In this document: positions 19,712 to 29,274 of the stretch, one piece after another
Layout of the letters: every line of letters starts with the position of its first letter
Numbering within the stretch: the stretch's first letter is position 1
NCBI RefSeq assembly: GCF_001661075.1
Contig: NZ_CP014870.1
Coordinates: 372,001 to 436,000, forward strand
DNA length: 64,000 bases
From: Pseudomonas silesiensis
Lineage (GTDB): Bacteria > Pseudomonadota > Gammaproteobacteria > Pseudomonadales > Pseudomonadaceae
Direction of reading: 5' to 3'
Translations under genes and position numbers: made by a program
Notes under the pieces: generated by a model
What the model was told of the DNA's origin: nothing
Seen by the model: the letters and a program-made list of their open reading frames with translations, nothing else
Databases searched by the model: none

Positions 19712-19791
19712 TATCAGTCCTCTCAGTCAGGTTGGGATATAAATAGCCAGACACGCAGTTTGCCCAATACCGTCCGGTTACGCACTAACCC

Positions 19792-19880
19792 TGTGGGAGC
19801 GAGCTTGCTCGCGATGGCGGTGTATCAGTCAGGATCAACGTTACTGACACACCGCCATCGCGAGCAAGCTCGCTCCCACA
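19792..19880. repeat. BIME with perfect 32-bp arms
   Basis: The arm 19792-19823 (TGTGGGAGCGAGCTTGCTCG, then CGATGGCGGTGT) is exactly complementary to 19849-19880, around a 25-bp loop. It is the longest perfect stem of the REP pairs in the window. It sits between the msrA start and the dipA 3' end. Confidence 0.95.
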
Positions 19881-19898
19881 GGGAAATGTGGTGTGCTG

Positions 19899-22592
19899 TC
19901 AGGCGATCGGGCCACGCGGGTACCGTTTGAGTTTTTCGATCAGCTCGCTGCCCGGAATCGGTCGGTCGAACAGGTAGCCCTGGCCGACGTCGCAACGGTG
20001 GCGCCTCAAAAACGCAAGCTGCTCGGCCGTCTCGATGCCTTCAGCCACGACCTTGAGTTTCAGGTTGTGGGCCATGGCGATCACCGCGGAGGTGATTTCC
20101 ATGTCGTCCTGGTTGTCGGGGATTTCGTGGATGAAGCTGCGGTCGATCTTGATGATGTCGATCGGGAATTTTTTCAAGTAACTGAGCGACGAGTAACCGG
20201 TCCCGAAGTCGTCCATGGCCAGGGTCAGGCCCAGGCGCTTGAGTTGGTCGAGCTGTAAGTGGGTGTCTTCGGTGGCTTCCAGCAGCAGGCCCTCCGTCAA
20301 TTCAAGCTCCAGCAGGTTCGCCGGCAATGCTTCTTCCTTGAGGATGCTGGCGATCGACGCCACCAGGTCCGGATCGGAGAACTGTTTGGGCGACAGGTTG
20401 ATCGCCACCTGAAGATTGCCCAGGCCAGCGGCCGTCAGGTCTTTGCTCATGCGGCAGGCCTGGCGGGCGACCCATTTGCCGATCGGAATGATCAGGCCGG
20501 TTTCTTCGGCGACGCTGATGAACTGGTCCGGGCGGATCATGCCTTTTTCCGGATGGTTCCAGCGCAGCAAGGCTTCCATCCCCAGCAGGCGACCGCTGCG
20601 CAGGCAGAGCTTGGGCTGATAAAACACATCCAGTTCATTCTGGGTCAGGGCGCGGCGCAGGTTGTTCTCGACGAACAGCTTGTAGCTGGCCTCGGCGTTC
20701 AACGCTTCGGTGAACACATGAACCTGATGTTTGCCGTTGGCCTTGGCCTTGTGCAGCGCCAGGCCGGCGTTGCGCATCAGGGTCTGCGGGTCGCGCCCAT
20801 GCAGCGGCGCGCAGGCCAGGCCCACGGAGCCGGTGACGCTGATCAATTGGTTGTCGACGAACATCGGTTTGTCGAGGGTCGCCAGCAACTGGTTGGCGAC
20901 TTGCTGGCCAACCGAGATATCGGTGTTGTCCAGCAGCACTGCGAATTCGTTGCTGGCAAAGCGCGCCAGGCTGCCGCTCGGGCTCAGGCTGTTGCGCAGC
21001 CGCCGGGCCAGGCTGATCAGCAACTTGTCACCGGTTTGATGGCCAAGGCTGTCGTTGATCCGCTTGAAGTTGTCGATGTCCACCAGCAACAGGCTGATCG
21101 GCGTATCGCGGTCTCTGGCAAAGCGTTCATCGAGGTTGCGGATGAACGCCGGGCGGTTGCCGAGGTTGGTCAGGTTGTCGGTGTAGGCCAGGCGCTCGAT
21201 GCGCTGCTGGGCAAGCTTGGTCTGGGTGATGTCTTCGTAGATGCCGATGTAATGGGTCAGCTCGCGGTTGTCACCGTAGACTTTGGAAATCGACAACTGG
21301 CCCCAGTAGGGTTCGAGGTTTTTGCGCCGGCTTTTGAATTCGCCCTGCCAGCTGTTGCTCATGGTCAGCGCCGAGGGCGCGTCAAACAGCAGTTCGCTGA
21401 GGTTTGCCAGTGCCGGCAGTTCCGACAGCCGTTGGCCGTGGACTTCATCGGTGGTGTATTGAGTGATCGCCGTGAAGCTCGGGTTGACGTACTCCACCAC
21501 GCCATCGCAATTGACCAGCAGGAAGGCGTTGGCGCTTTGTTCCACTGCACGCTGGAACAGGTGCAAAGCGCTGGTGGCGGTGCGGCGCTTGTGATTGCTG
21601 ATGACCTGGGCGAACTGATCCGCCAGCTCGCCGGCAAAGGCGATTTCATCCGACTGCCAGGCGCGGGTGGTGCCGATCTGTTCAAGGCAGAGCACGCCGA
21701 CTACCTGGCCATCGACACGGATACTGGCGTCGAGCATGGCATTGACATCCCGTGGGCGCAGGCTTTCGGCCATTACCCGGGTGCGCGGGTCGCGCATGGC
21801 GTTGTGGGCGTCAATGGCGCGGCTGCTATGCAGGGCTTCCATGTAGTCGGGGAAGTCACTGGCGTCGATCGACTCCGGCAGTTGATAGTCCTGGGTGGCG
21901 CGGTGATAGGCCGAGATGGGCGAGAGTCGCGAACCTTCGAGGTTCCACAGGCTGGCGCAGTCGATTTCGTAGATGTCGCAGGCGCTGCGGGTGATCAGTT
22001 GCGCCGCTTCATGCAGCGAGTTGCTGGTGCTGTAGCGTTGGCGGGTCAGCAGTAGAATCAGGTCTTGCTGGGCGCGCACCCGCTCCAGGTGCAGGAGTTG
22101 GTCCTGCTGGGCGCGCTGATTGAGCTCAAGAGCGATCTGCAGGCGCGAGTTCTGGGTTTCCAGGTCCAGCGTCGGTAGCCGTTGTTGGTCCGCGAATAAT
22201 CTGTCCGCGACCATCAGGTAGCCGCGCAGCAGGTGTCGATTGTGCTGTCGGTAGGCTTCGCCCAGCTCGAGCAGGTTCAGGGAGCCATTGGCAGTGTGCA
22301 GGGTGTAGCGCACCAGGTAATGCGGGCTGTTGCTGAGTTGCAATTGAATCGCGTCGTGCAGTTGATAACGCGCTTCGGGCTCCATCAGGCTGGCGTAGGG
22401 TGAGTCGACCAGGGCACAAAGCTCCGTGGCCGGTTGACCAAACTGTCGTTCGCAATTGGGATCGAGAAACAACAGCGCCCAGCTCGGTTCATTCAGCCGT
22501 TCGAAACGCAGCATGCCCAGCCGCGAGGGCACAGGCAACTGCGTCACTACCTCGGCCACCATACGGCTGGCGGCATCGGGCTGGCTTTTCAT
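19899..22592 (-). CDS. dipA: c-di-GMP phosphodiesterase DipA-like (PAS-GAF-PAS-GGDEF*-EAL)
   Basis: 897-residue signalling protein. A PAS-like N-terminus (about 25-130) is followed by a coiled segment, a GAF domain (about 185-335), a PAS domain (about 345-460, VEYVNPSFTAITQYT), a GGDEF-family domain (465-640) and an EAL domain (645-890). The cyclase signature is degenerate (RFASNEFAVLL, ASNEF at 546-550), so no diguanylate cyclase activity is expected. The EAL site is complete: EALLRW at 673, NLSPKQF, ELTEG, DDFGTGYSSL, KIDRSFI, VAEGIET, QGYLFDRP. The domain order, the ASNEF motif and the msrA/aceF neighbours match P. aeruginosa DipA (PA5017), which promotes biofilm dispersion. The start at 22592 is preferred over 22706; its ribosome site is weak. 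No membrane helix is seen. Confidence 0.85.
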   Translation of the reverse strand: MKSQPDAASRMVAEVVTQLPVPSRLGMLRFERLNEPSWALLFLDPNCERQFGQPATELCALVDSPYASLMEPEARYQLHDAIQLQLSNSPHYLVRYTLHTANGSLNLLELGEAYRQHNRHLLRGYLMVADRLFADQQRLPTLDLETQNSRLQIALELNQRAQQDQLLHLERVRAQQDLILLLTRQRYSTSNSLHEAAQLITRSACDIYEIDCASLWNLEGSRLSPISAYHRATQDYQLPESIDASDFPDYMEALHSSRAIDAHNAMRDPRTRVMAESLRPRDVNAMLDASIRVDGQVVGVLCLEQIGTTRAWQSDEIAFAGELADQFAQVISNHKRRTATSALHLFQRAVEQSANAFLLVNCDGVVEYVNPSFTAITQYTTDEVHGQRLSELPALANLSELLFDAPSALTMSNSWQGEFKSRRKNLEPYWGQLSISKVYGDNRELTHYIGIYEDITQTKLAQQRIERLAYTDNLTNLGNRPAFIRNLDERFARDRDTPISLLLVDIDNFKRINDSLGHQTGDKLLISLARRLRNSLSPSGSLARFASNEFAVLLDNTDISVGQQVANQLLATLDKPMFVDNQLISVTGSVGLACAPLHGRDPQTLMRNAGLALHKAKANGKHQVHVFTEALNAEASYKLFVENNLRRALTQNELDVFYQPKLCLRSGRLLGMEALLRWNHPEKGMIRPDQFISVAEETGLIIPIGKWVARQACRMSKDLTAAGLGNLQVAINLSPKQFSDPDLVASIASILKEEALPANLLELELTEGLLLEATEDTHLQLDQLKRLGLTLAMDDFGTGYSSLSYLKKFPIDIIKIDRSFIHEIPDNQDDMEITSAVIAMAHNLKLKVVAEGIETAEQLAFLRRHRCDVGQGYLFDRPIPGSELIEKLKRYPRGPIA

Positions 22593-22814
22593 GAGGGGAG
22601 ACTCGCTTCGAAGGTGCTGTTCGCGCCGGGCTCGCGCCCTCTTTTCTGTTGCGTGACGCAAGGTTGCATCATTGCGACACCGACTGACAAGAGAGATGAA
22701 AGCCAAGTGCTATAAGAATATGTCGGCAGGCACCAGGAATTCTGCAGTGGCGGTACAAAAGTAGTGTTCCGGCCCGAAAGGATCGCAGCCCTGCAGGCTG
22801 CGTCCCGGGAGTTT

Positions 22815-24221
22815 TCAGCGCAATGGAATTTCAATTCTCTGCAACAGGTTGCCCGTCCTGCCGTGATAACTGATGCAAATTTTTGCACTATCAATCACCA
22901 GATGGGCAAAGTTGTCCTGACTGACCACCTCGCCGACCAGTTCATGGCGATACTCCCCCGATTCGGTTTTGGCCAATGGCTGATCGAGAATGAAGCTGGA
23001 AATCCTGGCATAGGGCAGCATTTTGCTGTTGCTCAGTGGCGATGACACCAGGGTGTGAATCTCGAATGTCGGGTCCTCGCTGTGGGTCATTCGGCTGACC
23101 AGCGAGCCATGCACGTCGCCGGAGACGATAAAGACGTTCCTGAGACGATGCTTGCGAATGGTCTCCAGCAGGCGCAGTCGTTGCTCGGGAAACCCTTTCC
23201 AGCCATCATCGCCGTCTTTGACCAGGTCGGGGTACAACATTACGCTGGTGACCACGAACTTGACCCGGGCCGTGCTGTTGATCAGCCATTCGCACAGTGC
23301 CAGTTCCTGCTCTTGATCAATCATGCGTCGGTCATTGGCTGCGAGATTGCGCCGGGTGCGGCAATCTATGACGAACCATTCGATATCTCCTTCGCAAAAC
23401 TGATACCAATATCGGTCCGATGCCGGATTGATCTGGCCGTTATCGAGCAGTTGGTGAGTCGGGCTGTGGCTGGCTTGATATAACTCGTAAGCGAGCATTG
23501 CATTGTTATACAGGTAGTCGTCATCAGGCTTTCTTTTGGCCGGCCAGTTGTCCTCTATTTCATGATCATCAAGAATCATGTAGGTGGGGATAGTGGACAT
23601 CAGTTTGCTGATGTTGGGTTGGGAAAAAGCAGTGCGGTATCTAACGAGCATTTGATTAAGCTCGCGGTCGGGAGCAATCGCGTTCAGGTCATCCAGATAA
23701 ACCTGGTCGCCGGTCATCAACAGTGCGCTGACAGGAGGATCACTCTGCTCTGCAAGCGTTGTGATCGCGGCGAAAATCCGGTCGCTGAGGTGCGGCAATA
23801 TCGGTACCCCGCCAGTCAACTGCAGGTATCGGCAGGAGCCGAAGATATAGGCGCGTGGTCGGGTCGCTTCATCGGAAGGCGTGCGAAAGCGGTAAATGTC
23901 CTGGGGCCATTGCAGAGGCAGGTCCGTGACTGTCTCCAGGGTATGCGCCGGGCTTGCAAGGTGGAACCAGCCCGCCTGGTATTCGTATTCAGTGTTGGCA
24001 ACGAGATCGTTGAGGACAATGACCTGGGACATGTCGCGTACGGATTCGAGTTTGGTAAAAACGCTATCCAGCCAACGAGGGTCCCCCCGTCGTCGATATC
24101 GGATGCCAGCAAATGCCCGGGTGTTCATCTGGAACTTGCCACGCACAAAAATACGCGCGTGGTTAATCGTCGTGTGGCCAATAATCGGGCCGACCGTTGG
24201 TTTGAACATATTAGAGTCCAT
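22815..24221 (-). CDS. PhoD-like metallophosphatase, no export signal
   Basis: 468-residue protein of the alkaline phosphatase D-like family. Metal-binding motifs are in order: FGSCRYLQLTGG (about 145), LLMTGDQVYLDDLN (about 195), YMILDDHEIEDNWP (about 240) and IVSGDVHGSLVSRM (about 380). An N-terminal beta domain (residues 10-125) precedes the catalytic part, as in PhoD. Classical PhoD is exported by Tat; here there is no twin-arginine or other signal, so it should be cytoplasmic. Two starts are possible (24221 or ATG at 24209); neither has a strong ribosome site. The gene appears somewhat more AT-rich than its neighbours, including its upstream region. It lies between dipA and aceF, which from memory are adjacent in PAO1. 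Substrate unknown. Confidence 0.8.
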   Translation of the reverse strand: MDSNMFKPTVGPIIGHTTINHARIFVRGKFQMNTRAFAGIRYRRRGDPRWLDSVFTKLESVRDMSQVIVLNDLVANTEYEYQAGWFHLASPAHTLETVTDLPLQWPQDIYRFRTPSDEATRPRAYIFGSCRYLQLTGGVPILPHLSDRIFAAITTLAEQSDPPVSALLMTGDQVYLDDLNAIAPDRELNQMLVRYRTAFSQPNISKLMSTIPTYMILDDHEIEDNWPAKRKPDDDYLYNNAMLAYELYQASHSPTHQLLDNGQINPASDRYWYQFCEGDIEWFVIDCRTRRNLAANDRRMIDQEQELALCEWLINSTARVKFVVTSVMLYPDLVKDGDDGWKGFPEQRLRLLETIRKHRLRNVFIVSGDVHGSLVSRMTHSEDPTFEIHTLVSSPLSNSKMLPYARISSFILDQPLAKTESGEYRHELVGEVVSQDNFAHLVIDSAKICISYHGRTGNLLQRIEIPLR

Positions 24222-24377
24222 TCAGTATTGCGCTTATCAATCAAGTATTGATGTCGGCGCGCATAGTTAGATTCGTATCAATAAGACTATTGATTGGACC
24301 CTAAAAAATACTGGGTAAAAATGGACTGGAGTTGTGGGCGGTATCAGCCACAACTGTAGGAAGTAAAAACGTCAGGC

Positions 24378-24404
24378 AAAAAAAGCCCCGCCAAATGGGC
24401 GGGG
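24378..24404 (-). terminator. Rho-independent terminator downstream of aceF
   Basis: Read on the minus strand: CCCCGCCCATTTGGCGGGG followed by CTTTTTTT. It ends transcripts of aceEF. It is followed by the AT-rich region upstream of the phoD-like gene. Confidence 0.88.
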
Positions 24405-24446
24405 TTGAGGTACGAGCGTGTGGCGCTCGGAAAGCGTGGAACGCAA

Positions 24447-24473
24447 CCGGCCCTCCGGTGAAGGAGGGCCGGT
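24447..24473 (-). other. GC-rich hairpin just after aceF
   Basis: ACCGGCCCTCC and GGAGGGCCGGT are perfectly complementary around a 5-nt loop. It lies 6 bp past the aceF stop and has no U-run, so it is more likely an mRNA 3'-end stabiliser upstream of the true terminator at 24378-24404. Confidence 0.75.
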
Positions 24474-24478
24474 CGGTG

Positions 24479-26440
24479 TTACAGCAGGATGGTGCGGATG
24501 TCCGCCAGCAGGGCGCTCAAACGCTGGGTGAAGCGTGCTGCAGCGGCGCCGTTGATCACACGGTGATCGTAGGACAGCGACAGCGGCAGCATCAGTTTCG
24601 GCTGGAAGGCTTTGCCGTCCCAGACTGGCTGGATGGTTGCCTTGGAAACACCGAGGATCGCCACTTCCGGCGCGTTGACGATCGGCGTGAAGCCGGTGCC
24701 GCCAATGTGGCCGAGGCTGGAAATGGTGAAGCAGGCGCCTTGCATGTCGTCAGCGGTGAGCTTCTTGTCGCGGGCTTTGGCGGCCAGCACGGCGGCTTCG
24801 GCTGCCAGTTGCAACAGGCTCTTCTGGTCGACGTTCTTGATGACCGGTACCAGCAGGCCATCAGGGGTGTCGACGGCGAAGCCGATGTTTACGTACTTCT
24901 TGCGGATGATCGCCTTGCCGCTTGGCGCCAGCGAACTGTTGAAGTCCGGCAGTTCCTTGAGCATGTGCGCGCAGGACTTGAGCAGCAGCGGCAGGATGGT
25001 CAGCTTGACGCCGGCCTTTTCCGCAACGGCTTTCTGAGCGACACGGAACGCTTCCAGCTCGGTGATATCAGCCAAATCGAACTGAGTCACGTGCGGAATG
25101 TTCAGCCAGCTGCGGTGCAGGCTCGACGCGCCGATTTGCATCAGGCGAGTCATCGGCACTTCTTCGATTTCGCCGAAACGGCTGAAGTCCACGACCGGAA
25201 TCGGCGGGATACCCGCGCCGCCGGTTGCGCCAGGAGCAGCGGCCGGTGCTTGCTTGGCCTTCTGCATCATGGCCTTGACGTAAACCTGCACGTCTTCCTT
25301 GAGGATGCGACCGTGCGGACCGCTGGCGCCGACGGCGTCCAGTTCGACGCCGAACTCACGAGCCAGTTGGCGTACAGCCGGGCCTGCGTGAACCTTGGCG
25401 CCCGGCTTGGCCGGTGCCGCAGCAGGTGCCGCCGCTGCCGGAGCAGCAGGGGCTGCGGCGGCTGGAGCAGTAGCAGCAGCGCTCGGTGCCGCAGCGGCCG
25501 GAGCCGGGGCAGCAGCCGGTGCCGCGCCTTTGACTTTCAGCTTCAGGATCAGGTCGCCGGTACCGACTTCGTCGTCCAGCTTGATGGAAACGCTTTCCAC
25601 CACGCCAGCGGCAGGCGATGGAATTTCCATGCTCGCCTTGTCGGATTCCAGGGTGATCAGCGACTGGTCGGCTTCAACGGTGTCGCCGGCCTTGACCAGG
25701 ACTTCGATGATCTTGGCCTTGCCCGACGAACCGATGTCCGGGACATGAATGTCCTGAACGCTGTCGGCAACCGGTGCAGCGGCAGCGGCTGGCGCAGGAG
25801 CAGCGGCAGCGGCAGCAGGCGCAGCAGCCTGAGCTGGAGCGGCGGCAGCCGGTGCCGCAGCACCTGCCACTTCCAGATCCAGAATCAGATCGCCAGTGCC
25901 GACTTCGTCGTTGAGCTTGACGCTGATGGCCTTGACCACGCCAGCGGCAGGCGATGGAATTTCCATGCTCGCCTTGTCGGATTCCAGGGTGATCAGCGAC
26001 TGATCAGCCTCGACGGTGTCGCCGACCTTGACCTGGATCTCGATGATCTGGGCTTTGCCCGACGAACCGATGTCCGGCACGTGCACTTGCTGAACCGAAG
26101 CGGCAGCAGGGGCCGCGGCAGGAGCTGCCGGCGCTGGAGCGGCAGCCGGTTTCTCTTCAGCCTTGGGCGCTGGCGCAGCGGCAGCCGCAGGGGCAGCCGC
26201 AGCGGCACCTTCGACTTCCAGCTCCAGCAGTTCGTCGCCTTCTTTCAGGCGATCGCCCAGCTTCACTTTCAGGCTTTTGACGATGCCGGCCTTGGGCGCA
26301 GGCACTTCCATGCTCGCCTTGTCCGACTCAAGTGTCAGGATGCTCTGCTCGGCTTCGATACGGTCGCCGACCTTCACAAACAGTTCAATTACTTCACCTT
26401 CACCGCTGCCGATGTCAGGTACGCGAATGAGTTCGCTCAC
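24479..26440 (-). CDS. aceF: Pyruvate dehydrogenase E2 (dihydrolipoamide acetyltransferase), three lipoyl domains
   Basis: 653-residue core subunit of the pyruvate dehydrogenase complex; it transfers the acetyl group from lipoamide to CoA. Three lipoyl domains carry the lipoylated Lys in ESDKASME at residues 41, 156 and 268, separated by long Ala/Pro linkers. The peripheral subunit-binding domain is near 350-390 (VRQLAREFGVELDAVGASGP). The catalytic domain ends with the active-site motif SYDHRVINGAAAARF. I recall that P. aeruginosa AceF (~547 residues) has two lipoyl domains, so one extra copy is present here. Domains 2 and 3 share a 68-bp identical DNA stretch. It lies 11 bp behind aceE in the same operon. 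Confidence 0.96.
   Translation of the reverse strand: MSELIRVPDIGSGEGEVIELFVKVGDRIEAEQSILTLESDKASMEVPAPKAGIVKSLKVKLGDRLKEGDELLELEVEGAAAAAPAAAAAPAPKAEEKPAAAPAPAAPAAAPAAASVQQVHVPDIGSSGKAQIIEIQVKVGDTVEADQSLITLESDKASMEIPSPAAGVVKAISVKLNDEVGTGDLILDLEVAGAAAPAAAAPAQAAAPAAAAAAPAPAAAAAPVADSVQDIHVPDIGSSGKAKIIEVLVKAGDTVEADQSLITLESDKASMEIPSPAAGVVESVSIKLDDEVGTGDLILKLKVKGAAPAAAPAPAAAAPSAAATAPAAAAPAAPAAAAPAAAPAKPGAKVHAGPAVRQLAREFGVELDAVGASGPHGRILKEDVQVYVKAMMQKAKQAPAAAPGATGGAGIPPIPVVDFSRFGEIEEVPMTRLMQIGASSLHRSWLNIPHVTQFDLADITELEAFRVAQKAVAEKAGVKLTILPLLLKSCAHMLKELPDFNSSLAPSGKAIIRKKYVNIGFAVDTPDGLLVPVIKNVDQKSLLQLAAEAAVLAAKARDKKLTADDMQGACFTISSLGHIGGTGFTPIVNAPEVAILGVSKATIQPVWDGKAFQPKLMLPLSLSYDHRVINGAAAARFTQRLSALLADIRTILL
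25599..26002 (-). repeat. Direct repeat inside aceF: identical 68-bp blocks in lipoyl domains 2 and 3
   Basis: 25599-25666 and 25935-26002 are identical (both begin ACCACGCCAGCGGCAGGCGA), with a period of 336 bp. Nearby bases (for example around TTGCCCGACGAACCGATGTC) are also nearly identical. The coding period equals one lipoyl domain plus linker, which points to recent domain duplication or gene conversion. Confidence 0.92.
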
Positions 26441-26451
26441 AGAGTGTCTCC

Positions 26452-29097
26452 TCAGCAGTCCAGTGGGTTGCGTTTTTCCGGGTTGATCCCGAACTTGGCG
26501 ATGGCTTCAGACACCACCTTGGGTTCGATATCACCACGGTCAGCCAAGGCTTCCAGGGCTGCCAACACCACGAAATGACGGTCGACTTCGAAGAAGTGAC
26601 GCAGCTTCTTGCGGCTGTCACTGCGGCCGAAACCGTCGGTGCCCAGGACTTTGAATTCCTTGGACGGGACCCACTGACGAATTTGCTCAGCGAACAGCTT
26701 CATGTAGTCGGTAGAGGCGATGACCGGACCTTTACGGCCGTTCAGGCACTCTTCCACATAGCTGAGCTTAGGCTTCTGGCCCGGGTGCAGACGGTTGGTG
26801 CGCTCAACGGCCAGACCATCGCGACGCAGTTCGTTGAAGCTGGTAACGCTCCAGACGTCAGCGCCGACGTTGAACTGTTCACGCAGAATCTTCGCCGCTT
26901 CACGGACTTCACGCAGGATGGTGCCGGAGCCCATCAGCTGAACGTGGTGCGCCGCTTCGCGGGTGTCTTCCTCGAGCAGGTACATGCCCTTGATGATGCC
27001 TTCCTCGACACCGGCCGGCATGGCTGGCTGCTGGTAGGACTCGTTCATCACGGTGATGTAGTAGAAAACGTCCTGCTGCTGTTCGGTCATCTTCTTCATG
27101 CCGTCCTGGATGATCACCGCCAGCTCGTAGCCGTAGGTTGGATCAAAGGTGCGGCAGTTCGGGATGGTGGCAGCCAGGATGTGGCTGTGACCGTCTTCGT
27201 GTTGCAGGCCTTCGCCGTTCAACGTGGTCCGGCCTGCGGTACCGCCGATCAGGAAGCCACGGGTACGGCTGTCGCCGGCAGCCCAGGCAAGGTCGCCGAT
27301 ACGCTGGAAGCCGAACATCGAGTAGAAGATGTAGAACGGCAGCATTGGCTGGTTGTGGCTGGAGTACGAAGTACCGGCAGCGATGAAGGAGCTCATGGCG
27401 CCCGCTTCGTTGATGCCTTCTTCGAGGATCTGGCCCTTCTTGTCTTCCTTGTAGAACATCACCTGGTCTTTATCGACTGGCTCGTAGAGCTGGCCGACGG
27501 AGGAGTAGATGCCCAACTGACGGAACATGCCTTCCATACCGAAGGTACGGGCTTCGTCCGGGATGATCGGCACGATACGCGAACCGATTTCCTTGTCCTT
27601 GACCAGTTGCGCGAGGATCCGCACGAAGGCCATGGTGGTAGAGATTTCACGGTCGCCCGAGCCGTCCAGGATTGCCTTGAGGGTATCCAGCGGTGGCGTC
27701 GGGATGTCGAAGCTTTTGGCGCGGCGCTGTGGCACGAAACCGCCCAGTGCAGTGCGGCGCTCGCTCAGATAGCGGGCTTCGGCGCTGTTTGGCTCTGGCT
27801 TGAAGAACGGCAGGTTTTCCAGCTCTTCGTCCTTGACCGGAATGTCGAAGCGATCACGGAACAACTTCAGGCTGTCGACATCGACTTTCTTGGTGTTGTG
27901 CGCAGTGTTTTTCGCTTCGCCGGCACCGGTGCCATAACCCTTGATGGTCTTGGCCAGGATGACGGTCGGTTGTTCTTTGTGGTTGACCGCTTCGTGGTAT
28001 GCCGCGTAGACCTTGTACGGGTCGTGGCCGCCACGGTTGAGTTTCCAGATCTCGTCGTCGGACAGGTCTGCAACCATCGCCTTGAGTTCTGGCGAGTTGA
28101 AGAAGTGTTCACGCACGAACGCGCCGTCTTTGGCTTTGTAGTTCTGGTACTCGCCGTCGATGACTTCGTCCATGCGACGTTGCAGGATGCCGTCGACGTC
28201 TTTGGCCAGCAGCGGGTCCCAGAAACGGCCCCAGATGACTTTGGTCACGTTCCACTGAGCACCGCGGAACACGCCTTCGAGTTCCTGGATGATCTTGCCG
28301 TTGCCGCGAACCGGGCCGTCGAGGCGCTGCAGGTTGCAGTTGATGACGAAGATCAGGTTGTCGAGCTTCTCGCGGCCAGCCAGCGAGATCGCGCCCAGGG
28401 ATTCCGGCTCGTCGCACTCGCCGTCGCCCAGGAAGCACCAGACTTTCTGCTTGCCTTCAGGAATGAAGCCACGGGCTTCCAGGTACTTCATGAAGCGCGC
28501 CTGGTAGATCGCCTGGATCGGGCCCAGACCCATGGAGACGGTCGGGAACTGCCAGAAGTCAGGCATCAGCCATGGGTGCGGGTAGGACGACAGGCCCTGA
28601 CCGTCGACTTCCTGGCGGAAGTTGTTCATCTGGTCTTCGGTGATGCGGCCTTCCATGAACGCACGGGCGTAAACGCCTGGCGAGGTGTGGCCCTGGAAGT
28701 AGATCAGGTCGCCGCCGTGCTCGTCGGTCGGGGCCTGGAAGAAGTAGTTGAAGCCGATGTCATACAGGGTCGCACTGGAAGCGAAGCTGGAGATGTGACC
28801 ACCCAGGTCAGAATCTTTCAGGTTCGTACGCATTACCATGGCCATCGCGTTCCAGCGTACCAACGAGCGAATGCGGCGTTCCATGAACAGGTCGCCAGGC
28901 ATGCGTGCTTCGTGGGTAACGGGGATGGTGTTGCGGTACGGCGTGGTGATGGCGTAAGGCAACTGCGAACCGCTGCGGGTCGCGAGTTCACCCATACGGG
29001 TCATCAGATAGTGAGCGCGGTCTTCGCCTTCTTTGTCGAGAACCGATTCCAGGGCGTCCAGCCATTCCTGGGTTTCGACGGGATCGAGGTCTTGCAT
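26452..29097 (-). CDS. aceE: Pyruvate dehydrogenase E1 component, homodimeric type
   Basis: 881-residue thiamine-diphosphate enzyme that decarboxylates pyruvate and passes the acetyl group to the E2 lipoyl arms; E. coli AceE has 887. It begins [20 protein letters not shown]. The TPP-binding motif [10 protein letters not shown] (about 225) runs into the [20 protein letters not shown] region, and the segment [17 protein letters not shown] is also conserved. It is first gene of the aceEF unit, separated from aceF by 11 bp. A 383-bp region separates it from divergent glnE; two palindromes there probably regulate it. Confidence 0.97.
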   Translation of the reverse strand: MQDLDPVETQEWLDALESVLDKEGEDRAHYLMTRMGELATRSGSQLPYAITTPYRNTIPVTHEARMPGDLFMERRIRSLVRWNAMAMVMRTNLKDSDLGGHISSFASSATLYDIGFNYFFQAPTDEHGGDLIYFQGHTSPGVYARAFMEGRITEDQMNNFRQEVDGQGLSSYPHPWLMPDFWQFPTVSMGLGPIQAIYQARFMKYLEARGFIPEGKQKVWCFLGDGECDEPESLGAISLAGREKLDNLIFVINCNLQRLDGPVRGNGKIIQELEGVFRGAQWNVTKVIWGRFWDPLLAKDVDGILQRRMDEVIDGEYQNYKAKDGAFVREHFFNSPELKAMVADLSDDEIWKLNRGGHDPYKVYAAYHEAVNHKEQPTVILAKTIKGYGTGAGEAKNTAHNTKKVDVDSLKLFRDRFDIPVKDEELENLPFFKPEPNSAEARYLSERRTALGGFVPQRRAKSFDIPTPPLDTLKAILDGSGDREISTTMAFVRILAQLVKDKEIGSRIVPIIPDEARTFGMEGMFRQLGIYSSVGQLYEPVDKDQVMFYKEDKKGQILEEGINEAGAMSSFIAAGTSYSSHNQPMLPFYIFYSMFGFQRIGDLAWAAGDSRTRGFLIGGTAGRTTLNGEGLQHEDGHSHILAATIPNCRTFDPTYGYELAVIIQDGMKKMTEQQQDVFYYITVMNESYQQPAMPAGVEEGIIKGMYLLEEDTREAAHHVQLMGSGTILREVREAAKILREQFNVGADVWSVTSFNELRRDGLAVERTNRLHPGQKPKLSYVEECLNGRKGPVIASTDYMKLFAEQIRQWVPSKEFKVLGTDGFGRSDSRKKLRHFFEVDRHFVVLAALEALADRGDIEPKVVSEAIAKFGINPEKRNPLDC

Positions 29098-29207
29098 GGC
29101 TTGCTCCAGGGCGGAAAGGCTTCCAGAATCGGTTGCCTGAGTTTGCGACTGGCCTTGTGGGCAGACGATATAAATTCTTGGATTGCCGAGAGGTTGTTCC
29201 GGCGGCG

Positions 29208-29222
29208 TGTAGTTTTACTACA
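29208..29222. promoter_or_regulatory. Palindromic operator candidate 1 upstream of aceE
   Basis: TGTAGTTTTACTACA, a perfect TGTAGT-N3-ACTACA palindrome centred 118 bp upstream of the aceE ATG. A TATA-like segment (29168-29175) that could be the aceE -10 lies ~35 bp closer to the gene. The layout is like that of HexR-type sites (TGTAAT-N3-ATTACA in other gammaproteobacteria), but the regulator is not proven. Confidence 0.72.
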
Positions 29223-29260
29223 AATCATCGGGCATTTCAGCCTTTCGAATGTATATACGA

Positions 29261-29274
29261 GTAGTAAAACTACA
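29261..29274. promoter_or_regulatory. Palindromic operator candidate 2 upstream of aceE
   Basis: GTAGTAAAACTACA, the same motif in the opposite orientation, with one outer base missing from perfect symmetry. Its centre is 53 bp (about five helical turns) from site 1, so both would face the same side of the DNA. It is 164-177 bp from aceE and about 210 bp from glnE. Confidence 0.7.
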
